Positions 11,148 through 24,511 of a stretch of DNA of 64,000 nucleotides are shown here, in pieces. The position numbers were made by a program, and so were the translations under genes. Source of the DNA: Dugong dugon (lineage: Eukaryota > Chordata > Mammalia > Sirenia > Dugongidae). The stretch lies in assembly GCA_030035585.1 (NCBI GenBank), contig CM057468.1, forward strand, positions 57,408,145-57,472,144, in the 5' to 3' direction. The notes under the pieces were generated by a model that ran no database searches, was not told the DNA's origin, and worked only from the letters and a program-made list of their open reading frames with translations. The stretch's first letter is position 1; the number at the start of each line of letters is the position of its first letter.

Positions 11148-11850
11148 TGTAGTTTTTTTTTTCTTTTTATTAATAGACTTTTAAGAATCACTTTAGATTT
11201 ACAGAGAAATTGAGAAGATAGCACAGAGAGTTTCCATATATCTCACACCCAGTTTTTGCTATTATTAACGTTTTACATTAGCATGATGCATTTGTTATAC
11301 TTAATGAACCAATATTAATACATTAGTATTAATTAAAGCCCAAAGTTTACTCATAGTTTTAAAGTCCATAGTTTATTTAGATATCCTTAGTTTTTACCTA
11401 ATGTCCTTTATCTGATCCAGGATTCCTCCCAGGATACCACATTACACTTAGCTGTCGTGTCTTCTTAGGCTCCTCTTGACTGTCACAGTTTCTCAGACTT
11501 TCTTTATCTTTGATGACAGAAATTGATGTTTTTCTCATGATTAGACTGGGGATATGGGTTTTAGCAGAGGAAGACCATAGAGATAAAGTGCTATTTTCAT
11601 CACATATCAAGGGTACATCCTATCAACCTGATTTTTGACTGTTGATGTTGACCTTGACCTGAGTAGTGTTTGTCAGGTTTCTCCACTGTAAATTTACTCT
11701 TTTTCTTCCACTCTCCATACTGTACTCTTTGGAAGGAAGTCACTATGCACAGCTCACACTTAAGAAGTGGATGCTTCCCCTCCTTTAGGGTGGAGTATCT
11801 ACATAATTAATTTGGAATTCTTGTGCACTATTCATTTATATCTCTGGGAT
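11148..11850 (-). mobile_element. Old L1 (L1M-type) 3' UTR fragment
   Basis: Contains reverse-orientation L1M 3' UTR landmarks: TTGAGAAGATAGCACAGAGA, CAGTTTCTCAGACTTTC, TCTCATGATTAGACTGGGG and GGAAGGAAGTCACTATGC. Diverged and truncated. Confidence 0.7.
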
Positions 11851-12041
11851 TAGCAAGTGCCCTAAACATAATAGGCTCTTTATACACGTGGAATACAATA
11901 CAAGAATAAGTTTAAATAGAATCTTTCCTTCTAAGAAAACATATATTCTCTGCATTTTAGCAGGAAAAAAGGAGGTGGAGCTCAAGATAACTCTCTCTTT
12001 TTTTTAATGTGAGGCCTAGAGGGAAAGATAAAGGAGGTGTT

Positions 12042-12076
12042 TGTGGTGGCGGTAGTGGTGGTGGTGGTGATGGTAG
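12042..12076. repeat. (GGT)n-rich simple repeat
   Basis: Imperfect GGT/GGC triplet run just before an AfroSINE. Confidence 0.75.
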
Positions 12077-12103
12077 ATGTTTTGTAGTTTTCTTTAGAGG
12101 GAG

Positions 12104-12253
12104 AACCCATTGCCATTGAGTTGATTCTGACTCATAGTGACCCTATAGGACAGAGTAGAACTGCCCCACAGGCTTTCCAAAGAACAGCTGGTGGATTCAA
12201 ACTGCCAACCTTTTGGTTAGCAGCTGAGCTCTTAGCCACTGCGCCATCAGGGA
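12104..12253 (-). mobile_element. AfroSINE (short type)
   Basis: GAACCCATTGCCATTGAGTT to GCCACTGCGCCATCAGGGA, including the diagnostic CAACCTTTTGGTTAGCAGC. Confidence 0.92.
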
Positions 12254-12274
12254 GAAGTACTGTGTAAATTTTAT

Positions 12275-12640
12275 TATTGTTTGAAGTATTTATGGTGCTC
12301 CCTAGAGGGCCACTCCTGCAGGGTTATACCTCCCACCCCACTGATATCCAGTTTAGCCATGTAACTGACTTTGCCCAAAAAATGTGAGCAGAAGTGATGT
12401 GTGCTGCTTTCAAGCAGAATCTGTAACAGCCCTCCTGTGGTTCCTCCATTTCTCTTTGCCCTCAACCACAAAATCAGCAGTTTTCCAGATGAGGGCTGCC
12501 CCTTCCAGGAATGAAGGCCACACGAAGCAGAACTTCCACCAAACCACCAAGGACATAAATGTGAACAAGAAATAAACCACTGAGATTTGCGTGTTTGTTT
12601 GTCACCACAATGTAGCCTAGTCTGTCTGGTCTGATTTCAA
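12275..12640 (+). mobile_element. MLT1-like MaLR LTR fossil
   Basis: Late AATAAACCACTGAGATTTGC then GTTTGTTTGTCACCACAATG is typical of the 3' end of MLT1-class LTRs. Boundaries approximate. An AfroSINE ends just upstream. Confidence 0.55.
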
Positions 12641-14373
12641 AATCCTTTCTGAGTTCCTAAAACTGGACCACCAAGTGTTCTTCTGGATTCAATACTGATC
12701 AGTGATCATCTTTGGGACACAGCCTTTTAGAACCTGTTCATGTTTGGTTATGACACAAGTCTGTTTTAAAATGTTTTCCCATTATGTTTAAAAATAAACA
12801 TTTTTCTTTACAAATGAAAAATTCCCATCCTTTATTTTTGCCACTGTCAACAAAATTAATTGAACACTCACTGTGTGCAGAATACTGTAGCAGATACTGT
12901 AATTTATTTTTCTGAATGTTAATTTGGGGATGATGCCAATTAAAAAGTAAAGATAAAATATTTAGAAGTAATAGATAATGAAATTTCACTAGGGTAATAT
13001 AGTACCAGAGGTGGATCTACCATTAAGCTAATGAAGCTTAAGCTTCAGGGACCGTTATTTGCTGTGGTGCCTTCCATGTTCTGCACTTAATTTTGTTTTT
13101 ATAACTTAGTATTATTTTACTTAAAAGGGCTCCAAATTTGTATAGGTCCCACAAAACCTGGATCTTTCCCTGCATAGTAGCAAATATGAAAAGATGAACA
13201 CAAAGAGCTCAAAGAGTCCTAAAAACAGAGGGAACTGCTCCCACTCAGGGGTAAGTGCAGGGAATCTGTGCTTTTAACCTCCCAGAAATAAGGTTCCTTC
13301 AGGGTGTTCCTGATGTTTCGGTTCTCTAGTCAGATCTAAAACTGAGTCAGCATGTGCATCTATAACTGCAAGGGGAGATGGTATACCCAGCATCAGGCAG
13401 AGCCTCCTGAACCCAGAAATTACCCAGTGTGCCAGGCCAATGTCTAAATACCCACCCTAGCACTTTTGCATTATGGAACTTTCGTTTTGTTTATCACTCA
13501 GAAAAATCTTTGGGCAGGTTATTAGTCCTCTCCATAAAAGTTCCAGTTTTCACTGAAATCACTTTTCCTACAAGGCATTGCACTGTGGAAATAATTTTTC
13601 TCATGGTTGCTGATAATACTCCCTCTGGAGTTTTAAGTGATTACTTTTCTCAATTAATTGTGTCCTTTTCTAGGTCTGCAACAATGGATATTGTATTGCT
13701 AATCTTCTGTTCTGGAATTTCCCACTGAAGAGAGAGGTTTGTGCAATAATAAATGTTGTAATGTGACCCGTTAAGGATTTCTTTCCCTCCTTAAACTTTG
13801 AATGGAGACTGGATGAATAGGCTGTCTCTATTTTTAGTAATTTCTTTCTTTTGCAAAAATGTGTGGGTCATAGTCAGGTTTGATCATAAACCATCACTCA
13901 TTTGTGAAATACTCTGAACAGCAATTAGTCACATACAAATGTGAAGTGCCATTATCATCTACACATTAGAAGGCTGTCCAACCAATTTTCTGAATTATGA
14001 CACAATCAAAGAAAAACCTTTGCATATACATACATGCTTGCAGGGTGAGTTTCTTTTAAAAGAATAGTTTTTATATCCATTTTTATAAATATTTTTCATT
14101 GTAAGGTGATCTGTATAACTCAAATCTACCTCTAATCAGCTTAACATTGAAAGAAAAGATTTAAATATATATACATATGTATGTTTATATTTATATATAA
14201 TCTTAGTAGGTAAATTAAAGTTCTTATCAGAAAAATATTCTTAATATAGTTGAGTTTTATGCAATTAAGTTAGACGAAAAATGTTAACAAATAACATTTG
14301 TGGGTTGTTTTTCAATATGCTTGAACTGATCATTAAAATATATTTCACCTCTCACATAGTGCTATCTTACGAT
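12641..14373. other. Unannotated intergenic stretch
   Basis: AT-rich sequence with no coding frame above 99 codons and no repeat I can name. Confidence 0.5.
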
Positions 14374-14541
14374 ACCAAACCAAAGCCAAACTCATTGCCA
14401 TCAAGTTGATTCTGACTCATAGCCACCTTATAGTGCAGAGCAGAACTGCCCCATAGGGTTTCCAAAAAGTGGCTAGTGGATTTGAACTGTTGAACTTTTG
14501 GTTTGTAGCCGAACTCTTAATATTGCGCTACCAGGGCTCCC
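14374..14541 (-). mobile_element. AfroSINE (short type)
   Basis: ACCAAACCAAAGCCAAACTC through CCCCATAGGGTTTCC to GCGCTACCAGGGCTCC. Confidence 0.92.
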
Positions 14542-15149
14542 ATATTTTATTACACTAAGTATGAATTTAATGTTGCCTTTTGAACTTGTGGTGTTCAATC
14601 AGCTGCATAATGTTGTCTGCCATGTCAATAAGCATATACAAATTTTAGGGTGCCTTTTTAAAGGAATCTATTTTTCGGTCCCTGTAAGAATTATGGTTTG
14701 TACTCAGCTGTGAAAATCTAAATAAACAGTGGCTTAAGCAAATAAAGCATTTTATTTATTTATTAGCATAATAAAAAGTCTAGAGATAGAATGCTGCTGG
14801 TATTGGTTTTGTGGCTCAAGGACAGAAGACCAAGATTTTGTGATTTTCATGGCCTTCCCTTCATGATCACAAAATGGCTGTTGCAGCTCCAGCCATCAAA
14901 TCTACTTTCTAAACAATAGAAAAAGGCAAGAGGAGAGAAGCTAACAGCGGTAGCAGATGTTATTAGGAAAGCAAAGGCTTTTCCAGAAGTCCCAAACATA
15001 CTTCTGTGTAGGTCTTACTGGCCACAGCTCTGTTACATCACCAAACCTAACTGCAAGGGAAGCTGGGGTGACACATTTTATTTTTCTAACCTCTATGCTA
15101 GAGAAAAGCAAGGGAAAGAGAGTTGGAATGAGTGAGTGAACCAACCAAC

Positions 15150-15307
15150 CTGTAATCTGTTGCCATTGAGTCAATTCCGACTCATAGAGACCCTATAGGA
15201 CAGAGTAGGACTGCCCCATACGGTTTCCAAGGAGGGCCTGGTGGATTCAAACTGCTGACCTTTTGGTTACCAGCTGTAGCTCTTGACCACTACACCATCA
15301 GGGTTTC
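15150..15307 (-). mobile_element. AfroSINE with perfect 13-bp target duplication
   Basis: Bounded by TGAACCAACCAAC at 15137-15149 and 15308-15320. The perfect duplication suggests a relatively recent insertion. Confidence 0.93.
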
Positions 15308-15439
15308 TGAACCAACCAACAACATCTACCAAAGTTAAGTTTCCTAAGCTAAGTTTCAAAAAAATACTGTGTTTACTCTACTAGAAATATTTCATTATCC
15401 AACATTTTTAAAAAGGAATGTGCTTTGCCCTCTATTACA

Positions 15440-15640
15440 GAATTTCATAGAGTTTTAAAGTTCATTATCTGACTTTTAGTGATTACATCTAATCCAATTT
15501 TAGACATGAGGAAGCTAAGATCCAGGAATTTTAAGTGACTTGCACAAGACTGTATAGTCAGGTCTCGTTATTCCAGAAGTAGGAGCCCTCTTTAAGCTAA
15601 CACAGACATTCTGTGTCAGCCTCCTCTTCCCAGTGTAACC
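15440..15640 (-). mobile_element. MIR-like fragment
   Basis: TTTTAGACATGAGGAAGCTA and GTGACTTGCACAAGACTGTA match the MIR core in reverse. Diverged. Confidence 0.5.
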
Positions 15641-16708
15641 CATGCCCTGTCTGCTTTTTCTCTTTAAGAACTTAAAAAATAAAAGCTAAAAAAAAAGAGG
15701 AGACATACGTAACCCATCCTTCTCTAACTTATTCCCTTCTTCTGAGCTAAAATTCCAAATATCTGGTATTTTCCAACATATTTGATATTATTTTGATTAC
15801 CATTTAATGATATCTTTTAATTATAACCCTCCTTTTCTGCTATACCCATTCTAAATCTGCTTCTTTAACTTTGAAGTTATTATTTCTGAACATTAAGAAA
15901 GTATCATTGGAATGCACCCTCCTTTTATAAAGATAATCATAATTGCTTATTAAGGAAAGAATGCTCGTCTTTTGTTCCTTGTATCTGCATAAGAAGACAG
16001 CATACATCCATAAAATAGTCCTAAGAAAATCCAAATTTAGGAAATTGATCAATTTTGTTTTATAAAAGTTTTTATCAGTGAAATATATAATCATGAGCTG
16101 ATAAATATAATTGGAAATATGGGAATTTTCCTTAAAGTTTGTGAAGAAATGTTTAAAATATTTTTCACCTCTGGATTTTATTATATAATGAGTTCTACCA
16201 GTGATTTCTAAATTTCAGTTGTTTTTTCATGCAACACAGGAATACACAGAAGGCATTAAATAAATTAATTCCTAGTATGATATTGTCTGGTTTTTTTTTT
16301 TAATAATTCATGGTAATGTGGTTTTATGTTTGAAATATATGTTTCATTTCTTCTAAGCAGAAGAATAGCAATAAAAGCTTTTAAATTGTTGGAGTGTCAT
16401 CAGGAGAAAATTATTAAAAAAGAAAACACCAAGATTGTATAACTAAACTTTTATAAATTGTCATGTTACTCTTGGCAGGGTATCAAGGCATATGACAATG
16501 GTGGAACCTGGCAGAGTAACATGAACTTGTCTTAATAGTGGCATTGCTCAGAGGTCAAGTCTTATACTGCCCAAGTGATAAAATTTTCTATGAGGCATAG
16601 AATATATATTTTGCTCTATAAAAGGTAAACATCAACAGAGACCGAAAGATATAAAGTCAGTAAACAGCAGTCCGACAATGAGTTCTGATGGCATGAGTTA
16701 AACAATAA

Positions 16709-16922
16709 CAAACCAAAATGCCAAACCAGTTGCCATCGAGTCAATTCCAACTCATGGGAATGCCGTGTGTCAGAGTAGAACTATGCTCCACAGGGTATTC
16801 AGTGACTGTGATCTTTCAGAAGTAGATCACCAATCCTTTCTTCTGAGATGCCTCTGAGTAGACTCGAACTTCCAACCTTTTAATTAGTAGCCGAGTGCTT
16901 AATTGTTTGCATCGCAACTCCC
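16709..16922 (-). mobile_element. AfroSINE (long type)
   Basis: CAAACCAGTTGCCATCGAGT, the middle GAAGTAGATCACCAATCC, and a decayed head complement ending at CAACTCCC. Confidence 0.88.
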
Positions 16923-17234
16923 AAAATCTCAACAGCTTAAAACAACAAAAGCTTATTCCATACCCATGAAACTAGTCCTTGAAATATCAGCTAGAGTACT
17001 CCTCCTGATGCCTCTATTTCAGGTCCCAGACACATAGAGCATCAGCTATCTAGAAAGTGTATTCTCACAGCCAAGGGAACAAAGCTATGGTGGACACATG
17101 CACTGGCTCTGAAAGCTTCTGCTTGAAAGTTGCATACATCAATTCCCATTATATTTCATCAGCTAAAGCAAGTCACTTAGCCAAGTCTCATGGGAGGAAC
17201 TTCAAGTACTATTGGTAATAATATTATAACCATA

Positions 17235-17470
17235 TGTATTAAGCATTGCCAATACATCAGGCACTAGCCTAAGTGTTAGTGCATAGATCATCCCACTTAA
17301 TTCTTACAACAACCCTATGATTTGGGTACTAATAATTGTCACCATTCTGAAGAAGAGAAAATTGAGACAGAGTAAAGTGAATTACTCCTGATGTACTACA
17401 ACTAATGAATAATGGAGCTTGAATTCAGACACAGGCCATGTGACTCCGGGGACAGCTCCTAACCAACAAC
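17235..17470 (-). mobile_element. MIR
   Basis: CACTTAATTCTTACAACAAC and CCCTATGATTTGGGTACTAA followed by AAGAAGAGAAAATTGAGACA are the MIR core in reverse. Confidence 0.75.
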
Positions 17471-18045
17471 ACCAAGTTCTATTCCACAGTTTACTGAGTT
17501 TAGAATGTAGAAGACAAAAGATGCAAGATTCAGAGATGTGAGAGAAACAAACAAAGCTCATAATATTTTAGCACTAAGTCAGCAAGTCCTGGTAATACAC
17601 ATATTCAGTAAACTAGATTACTTACAAAAGATTCATGCATCCTTTGCAATATTCATAACAGCATGGAAAGAGACATTCCTAGAGAAGACCAATAAGGATG
17701 ATGCAAGACAGGTTACATTTATTGAAAAAGACCAAAGGGACTGAAAAAATTAACTGAGATGTGTATCTCTAGTTTGGAAGTCAAGGGTTTCACATCTCTG
17801 TTAATTTTTCCATTAGTATAAATACTGATAAGTAAATAAACATTAGAAGTGTTTACCATTAGTCCCAGCCTTCACTCACCCTGATGGGCCAAGGCTTTGC
17901 AGTAACTGTGTTCTTCTTCCAGAAGCCTGAGCTTCCATAGCTACAGCTCTCACAGGTTTCTATTAAACTGTCCTCATCCCTTGCCACTTCACTTCTAGGA
18001 ATGTTAAAGGCTTGCTGCTGTTGCTGATCCCTAAGTACTTCTCTA

Positions 18046-18242
18046 GGGGTCCCTGGGTGATGCAAATGGTTAACGTGCTTGGCTTCTAACCAAAAGGTTA
18101 GCAGTTCAAGTCCAACCAGAGTTGCCTGGGAAGAAATGCCTGGAAATCTATTTCCAAAAAATCAGCCATTGAAAACCCTATGGAGCACAGTTTTACTCTG
18201 ACACATATGGGGTCACCATGAGTTAGAATCCACTCAATCTTC
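18046..18242 (+). mobile_element. AfroSINE (long type)
   Basis: GGGGTCCCTGGGTGATGCAA head, CCAAAAGGTTAGCAGTTCAA, tail GGGGTCACCATGAGTTAG. Confidence 0.9.
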
Positions 18243-18353
18243 TCTATTGTTTGTTGATTTCTTTAAACCCTTCCCACATATCTATAACTAGTCATTCAAT
18301 TAAACCCTCCTTCCTCCTTTGATTGTGCCATCTGTTTTCCTGCTTGAACTCCG

Positions 18354-18556
18354 ACTAAACCCAATACCATTGAGTCGATTTGGACTCATAGCGACCCTAA
18401 AGGACTGAGAAGAACTACCCCAAAAGGTTTCTAAGGCTGTAAATCTTTACGAAAGCAGACTGCCACATCTTTCTGCCTAGGAGCAGCTGACGGGTTTGAA
18501 TTGCCTGCCTTTAGATTAGCAGCAAAGCACTTAATCAATGTGCCACCAGGGCTTCT
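18354..18556 (-). mobile_element. AfroSINE (middle-length type)
   Basis: AAACCCAATACCATTGAGTC, CTGTAAATCTTTACGAAAGC, GTGCCACCAGGGCTTC. Lies head to head with the previous copy after about 110 bases. Confidence 0.9.
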
Positions 18557-19091
18557 ACAGACTACATACCACCTGTAATAATAATAAAGGTTTTAAATCA
18601 GTCAACCACAGAATCCTCTGATTGCAGCTACTGTGTAGCTCCATTGCCATCACAAGAGTGAGATTGGATAACTATTTTAAAACACACCAGGAAGCTCACC
18701 AAGCCTAGAATTCCAAGGTTTCCCAAGAGCACTGACTTTACCCACCCAACTTGATTCAAAGTATCTAACACATGTGTGTTTTTGCTCCAAGCTTTAGCCT
18801 CAGTGGTAAGGGAAGGATCAATGTTTTTTGTTCGTTTGGGTTTTTCTCTATTTAAGGTGTGTATGTGGGTTTTCAACGGGTATACCTCACAGAGTAATAT
18901 TAGTGTTGACATGACAAAGTAGTAAGTTTCAGATAGTTGGATTCTCCAGATGAAATATGTGAATTACGACTGAAAAGAAATCTGTTTTTGAAGTGCTTGT
19001 CATAGAAAAACGTTTTTTTCATTGTATTACTTAAGGGTCATGACTGAAGGAAGTAATACTCCTTTCAGTCTTTAGAAGAGAATGTTCACAA

Positions 19092-19612
19092 GGAAGAGAT
19101 TAGTCCACGACTACCACGGCCTCCACTAGCCTGACTCCAGCATACTTAGATGGTGCCTGGCTACCACCACTGATGGCTCTCACAGGGATCACAATAAAGG
19201 ATCCTGAACAGAGCTGGAGAAAAATTTAAAACAAAATTCTAACTCACAAAAAAAGATCAGACTTACTGGTCTGACAGAGACTGGAGAAACTCCAAGAGTA
19301 TGGCCCCCGGCCACCTTTGCAGCTCAGTAATGAAGTCACTCCTGAGGCTCACCCATCGGCCAAAGATTAGACAGGCCGATAAAACAAAACGAGACTAATG
19401 GGGCACACCAGCCCAGGAGCAAGGACTAAAAGGCAGGAGGGGACAGAAAGGCTGGTAATAGGGAACCCAAGTTTGAGAAGGGAGAGTGTTGAAATGGCAT
19501 GGGGTTGGTAACCAATGTCACAAAACAATATGAGTACTAATTGTTTAGTGAGAAGCTAGTTTGTTCTGTAAAATTTCATCTAAAATACAATAATAAAAAC
19601 AAACAAAAAAAA
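19092..19612 (+). mobile_element. L1 3' UTR fragment
   Basis: Second copy of the 3' UTR seen at 1860-2680, ending ATACAATAATAAAAACAAAC. 5'-truncated within the 3' UTR, so non-coding. Confidence 0.8.
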
Positions 19613-21179
19613 GAGGGTGTCCAGAACCCTTTAAACCAGACAAATTCAGAATAAATAGTCTTAAGTCCAGAATGAGGTGTCAGGAGAATTAGAACAGAAA
19701 ACTTCAGATTTGAAGCTACCTGCAATTTACAAAAAAAAGGAAAAAAAATATAGTTCTCCCATTCAGTTATTTCATCAGCATGGTGGCTCGTACCAAACCT
19801 TCAAACAGTTTGAAACAAGGCAATTTGTTGACAAAAAAATCAAGGAAATTAATAAAAATTAGGTTTTGATGATTGCAAAAATAATCGGCAAAATGCAGGT
19901 GACTCAATTATTGGGGATTAATCTTCTAGCAGAGTAAGCATAAGTTGAAACTAATTCTGTGGGTTTCGGACTGTGTGTTGCCTTATTAATGCCTCCAGTT
20001 TTGGTGTTTATTTGTGTTTTGTAAAAGATAATGTCAGCATTATACCTCTTTTGGATGCTTTTATCTTTATGCCTGAAAGAAACCGGCTTTCTCTGAACGA
20101 ACATTATAAATCCCCAGTACCATCAATAACATCTTTCTACTCTTCAAAAAAAGACTTTGATCTTTTGTTCTTGAACAAAAGTTTTCTAGTGTCAGCTGAA
20201 AACCCTTGAAAAATAGAATTCAGCACCTATATCTTACAGGGTATTACTCACCTCATAACAATTACATACTTCAGTGCTTTATAAAGCATTTTAGATTTGT
20301 AATGTATTTCTTAAATATGTATTCTCCTCTCACCACTGCCCGGTGCATTGTTCAATCTTGTCCATTTAATATTCAAGAACGAAGTGCTACTTTTCCTGAC
20401 TCTTTGGTTTGCTAGTAATAAAGGCATATTCATCATCTTCAAATATGAAGTGCATCCATGAGTTTAAAAAGATGTTACTTTGTAGCCTGACAAAGACTCG
20501 GGTAAATATGACATAGGAGACGTGAATTAATGTTAAGAAAAAGCTTCCTAGGAAAATTTTTTTTTCCTATTTGTTTTTCTCACTTAGAATCTTTAAAAGG
20601 GTAAAGCAGCTATTTTCCCAGAAAGGATTAGGGCATTTTAGAGCAACTGATAGGCAATATTCACAAATCCTTAAATTGAAATGATATTTTGATATATTTC
20701 ATATGCAATTATAGGAAATCTTCTTTACTCCTATTTCAATATTACTAACCTCAGTGGTAATCAAAATACTAGCAATACAACAGAATACTTTTAAAGCCTA
20801 ATTCCTGTATTTCCTAACAATGGCTTTTCTACACATTTTATTATATATCTAGGGTCTATGAAGCAAAAGTTTAACTGTTTCAGAATAATCGTTTTGGAAC
20901 GTTGTGTTGAGTTTATGGATTAAATATGTGTTAGTCTTGACTTCTAAGACTTCATTAAAATAACAATAAAGAGATTTTTTAAAAAAGCATAAATCTGTGG
21001 GGAAAAAAAGATTGGGGAAGAAGATGACAACATAAAAGTTTAAAGTCTGAAAAACAAGATGAATGAAAGGTAATTGATTAAGAAGCCAAGAGAAAGCTAG
21101 AAGAATTGGAAGTAACTGGCACCTCTAAAAGTGAAATTGGGAGAGGATAAGAGTTGAAATATCACAGGGCCACCATGGA
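19613..21179. other. Unannotated intergenic stretch
   Basis: AT-rich unique-looking DNA; nothing supportable found. Confidence 0.5.
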
Positions 21180-21265
21180 CAGTTATGTGCACTTCAAGTT
21201 CTCAATAGCCACATGTGGCTGATGGATATGGTGTTGGACAGTGTAGAGTTAGATACTGCTGGCTC
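21180..21265 (+). mobile_element. Possible hAT-type DNA transposon remnant
   Basis: CAATAGCCACATGTGGCTGA and TTGGACAGTGTAGA resemble the terminal part of an old Charlie-like MER element. Short and diverged. Confidence 0.35.
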
Positions 21266-21462
21266 TGGCAGTTTTCATTTACTCATAGAAGATGATTTAA
21301 CCATGAACCACTGGATGACTAGGGAAACTGAGGAGACACTCCTGCATATTACATTGATAACTGGACCACATAGCAGACTGGCATGAAGTGCCAGAGCTCA
21401 TGTGGCACTGTGCAGTTGATGCCAAGACTTTAGGAGCTGGATTACTATGCCCTGGGGTGTGA

Positions 21463-21587
21463 TATTCTGACTCATAGTGACCCTATAGGACAGGGTAGAA
21501 CTGCCCCATAGGGTTTCCAAGAAGCAGCTGGTGGATTTAAACTGCTGACCTTTTGGTTAGCAGCCAAGCACTTAACCACTGTGCCAT
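21463..21587 (-). mobile_element. AfroSINE, tail-truncated
   Basis: CTGACTCATAGTGACCCTAT to CTTAACCACTGTGCC. First arm of an inverted AfroSINE cluster. Confidence 0.9.
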
Positions 21588-21632
21588 AGGGTCGCTGAGT
21601 CAGAATCGACTCCAAGGCAGTAGGTTTTGGGT
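21588..21632 (+). mobile_element. AfroSINE 3' fragment
   Basis: ATAGGGTCGCTGAGTCAGAA followed by TCGACTCCAAGGCAGTAGG: only the RTE-like tail, in plus orientation, joined directly to the minus copy. Confidence 0.8.
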
Positions 21633-21647
21633 TATGGGGTAAGATAG

Positions 21648-21815
21648 GAGCCCTGGTGGTGCAGTGGTTAAGAGCTTGGCTGCTAACCAAAAGGTTGGCA
21701 GTTTGAATCCACCAATCGGTCTTTGGAAACCCTACGGGCGCAGTTGTACCCTGTCCTATAGGGTCACTATGAGTCAGAATCGACTCGATAGCAAGGGGTT
21801 TTTTTGTTTGTTTGT
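21648..21815 (+). mobile_element. AfroSINE (short type)
   Basis: GGAGCCCTGGTGGTGCAGTG head to ATCGACTCGATAGCAAGGGG with a T/G-rich tail (TTTGTTTGTTTGTTTG). Inverted relative to 21463-21587. Confidence 0.93.
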
Positions 21816-22499
21816 TTGAGGTGGAATAAGAAGGATGATCCTAGAAATCTTGTAGGCTGAGGGTGGGATTTCCCTAAAATAGAAGAAAGGGGTACACTGT
21901 GGATGTTTGAAGAAGGAGGTACTTATGGGGAGGTTGAAGATTTGAAAATAAAGAATGTAACAAAGACCTGGGGTGTGGTCTGAGGGTCTCCCCATGATGA
22001 GTTTAACTTTTCTTGTGCTTTTCTCCTTCATGCTATGGGGAGAGTCGTACAGTGAAATCTGTGAGCGCCGGAACTTAAGGGGATTGCCTAGTTTCTCCTG
22101 GTCTCACAAGTTTTCTGCCTTTGACAGAATGCAGTTTTACCACTTTTCTATTGCTCTTTTTTAGTGGAAAATATTTGAGTTTTCCTTCTCTGGCAGGTTT
22201 CCACCTTACGCAGGTTCCAGCTTTTGCAGGTTTTACTGTAACAGCTTTCAGTTGTCTGCAATGCTTCGGTAAGTCTGATGTATCCTGGTAGTGGTATAGT
22301 GGGAAATAAAGACCTAGGAAAATAAAGGGAACGATGCCTGTCCCACTAGTGTCCTCTAGTGAGCCTCCTTCCAGGAGAGAACAGCATCACAGGGTACCAT
22401 GAAATGGCCAACAGCCACATGAGTGGTGACAGAGGGGAGCATATGATTAGGAGAAGCTGAGGGCTGGGCAGCTTGGAAAAAGATGTGAGACAAACGCTC

Positions 22500-22906
22500 T
22501 CAATTTCAAATATTCTAGAAAATATGTGCCGGGCACACTGCTGCCCCAGACACTTTGCACTTGCTGTTTCTTCTGCAGGAATGCTCTTCCTCCAAATATA
22601 TGTATAACACATCCCTTCTAATACTTTAATATTTACTCAGAGGTCACCCATTTAAAATTGCAACCCCCCCCCCCGATCTTATCATTCTTTATCTCCCTTC
22701 CCCGCTTTATTTTTCTATATGGTACCTATCTCCTCTGATATACTATATTTTTTCCTTATTCGAGTGCTGTGTCTTCCCCAAAAAAACTAGATGCAAACTC
22801 CATGAGGTCAGAGATTTTAGTCCTATTCAGTGGCATATCCCCACTGTCCAGAACAGTGCTTGGTACATAGTAGACAAGCAATAAAATTGATTGAATGAAT
22901 GAATTT
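22500..22906 (+). mobile_element. L2 LINE 3' end
   Basis: CTTTGCACTTGCTGTTTCTT, AACTCCATGAGGTCAGAGAT and AACAGTGCTTGGTACATAGT followed by a GAATGAATGAAT tail are L2 hallmarks. A C homopolymer lies at about 22664-22673. Confidence 0.8.
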
Positions 22907-24511
22907 AACAAAATTAATTTTGCATTATGGATAATTGAGAATGTTAATGTTTTCATTTTGAAGATTTTATCATGTCTCAGTTCCACAGAACTTCTAACTG
23001 ACCCTCTGCAAATAGGAGTGTTTCATTTGACTGTTTCACTGTCTAGTTTTTGTTTTTTTTTAATCCAAGTTTCTCAGGTTTGCTGTTAAGGCAGATTACC
23101 TGCTGAGCTTAATTTTACTGTGTGTATGTGCTAGGAGGCAACATAAGAAATGCTTGTGGTACACACTCCAAATCCCAACCTCTCTCTTTGAGTCCTTGTA
23201 TAAACACAGAGTTGCATGTAACATTTCTAACAGAATGGAATCATTTGGAGAAGGTAGAATGGAAAACCAAGTGGGGAGCTTGACAGAAAAACATTGGAAG
23301 TTGTAACCAGAAGACTAATTTGCCTTTCATAAATTCACAGAAGTGAAAAATTCGTCTAAAAATGGAAATTCTAAAACCACCAAGAAAAAAAAAATCTATG
23401 ATGTTCCAGACCAAAGCTTTGTTTTTCTTTTGCTTCTTTTGTGAAAGTGGCTTCCATTTTCTGTGATTTCATCACCCAAAAGGGACCATCTACAGTGTTA
23501 AATGCACTCATGGGGCTCATCTGTCCTTTCATCCCCATCAATCAGCAACACTCAGTGAGTACCCACTGTTGATACCAGATACTATGCGGTGTTTGAAAGG
23601 AATTAGACAACACTTTCCTACTCTCCTTAAATTTTCCCATTGAAATGAGCAGTATTGGAATGACAACAATACCTCTTTAATTCGCACTCCACTAAAGCTG
23701 AATTTGTAGTTATTCAGAAGGCTGCCAGACTGATGTTTATACTACCTCCAAATAAAGTCTTTGTTAAGTAAATGAACATTTTTACAAAATTTCATTAAAA
23801 CTGCTTAAACTATTTTAGGCCACTATTTTCAGGAACATTTGAACATGTAAAAAGGCTCATTTACACATGGCTCATTGTTATGCTATGTAGAAATAATTTT
23901 GATCTACTTACTAAGATCAAATCAGTAAAGGACACCTAAGTTGACCGTTCTCTCAGAGCTAGTTGTGGTACCTTCTTTAAAAGAGGAAAAAATCTATAAT
24001 TATTTTTAAATATCTTATGCACATTTCACTAATTTAGCTGAGGCTTTTTCATATTAAATATAAAATAGAGTGCTTTTTTATATTTATAATAAGTTTAAAA
24101 CCATCCTTGTAACTAACTGGAGCTAAATAGAAATACACACAAATGCTATGTAAGTAAGGAGAAATAAATGGCAAAAAGAGGGGAGAGAGAGAGGAAAAAA
24201 GAGAGAATGTCTTAGAACTACCATATATTTTAATTTATATTTGAGGTAACTAAAACAACTATGTTAAGACTACAGACTACTCAGCTGGACAGTCAAAGCC
24301 TCCAGAAACTGGTCCTATTTTGTCTAATTCATCCTCCAAATAAAGATATTTTGAGGTCTGATACATTTCCCAAAGATGAAGACCATGCAATTTACATATT
24401 TTATATCCCTGATTAGTATACACTTTTGGACATGGCACATAGTTAGGGCTTATTATCCAAGAAAAGCAGTGACAGAAGTTTTAGTCCTAGCTCTTTCATT
24501 TAACATTATCA
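22907..24511. other. Unannotated intergenic stretch
   Basis: No recognised repeat, exon or RNA gene. Confidence 0.5.

Noticed and set aside
21648-21720. tRNA-like sequence with B-box motif
   Set aside because: It is the head of an AfroSINE; no cloverleaf and the RTE-like tail follows.
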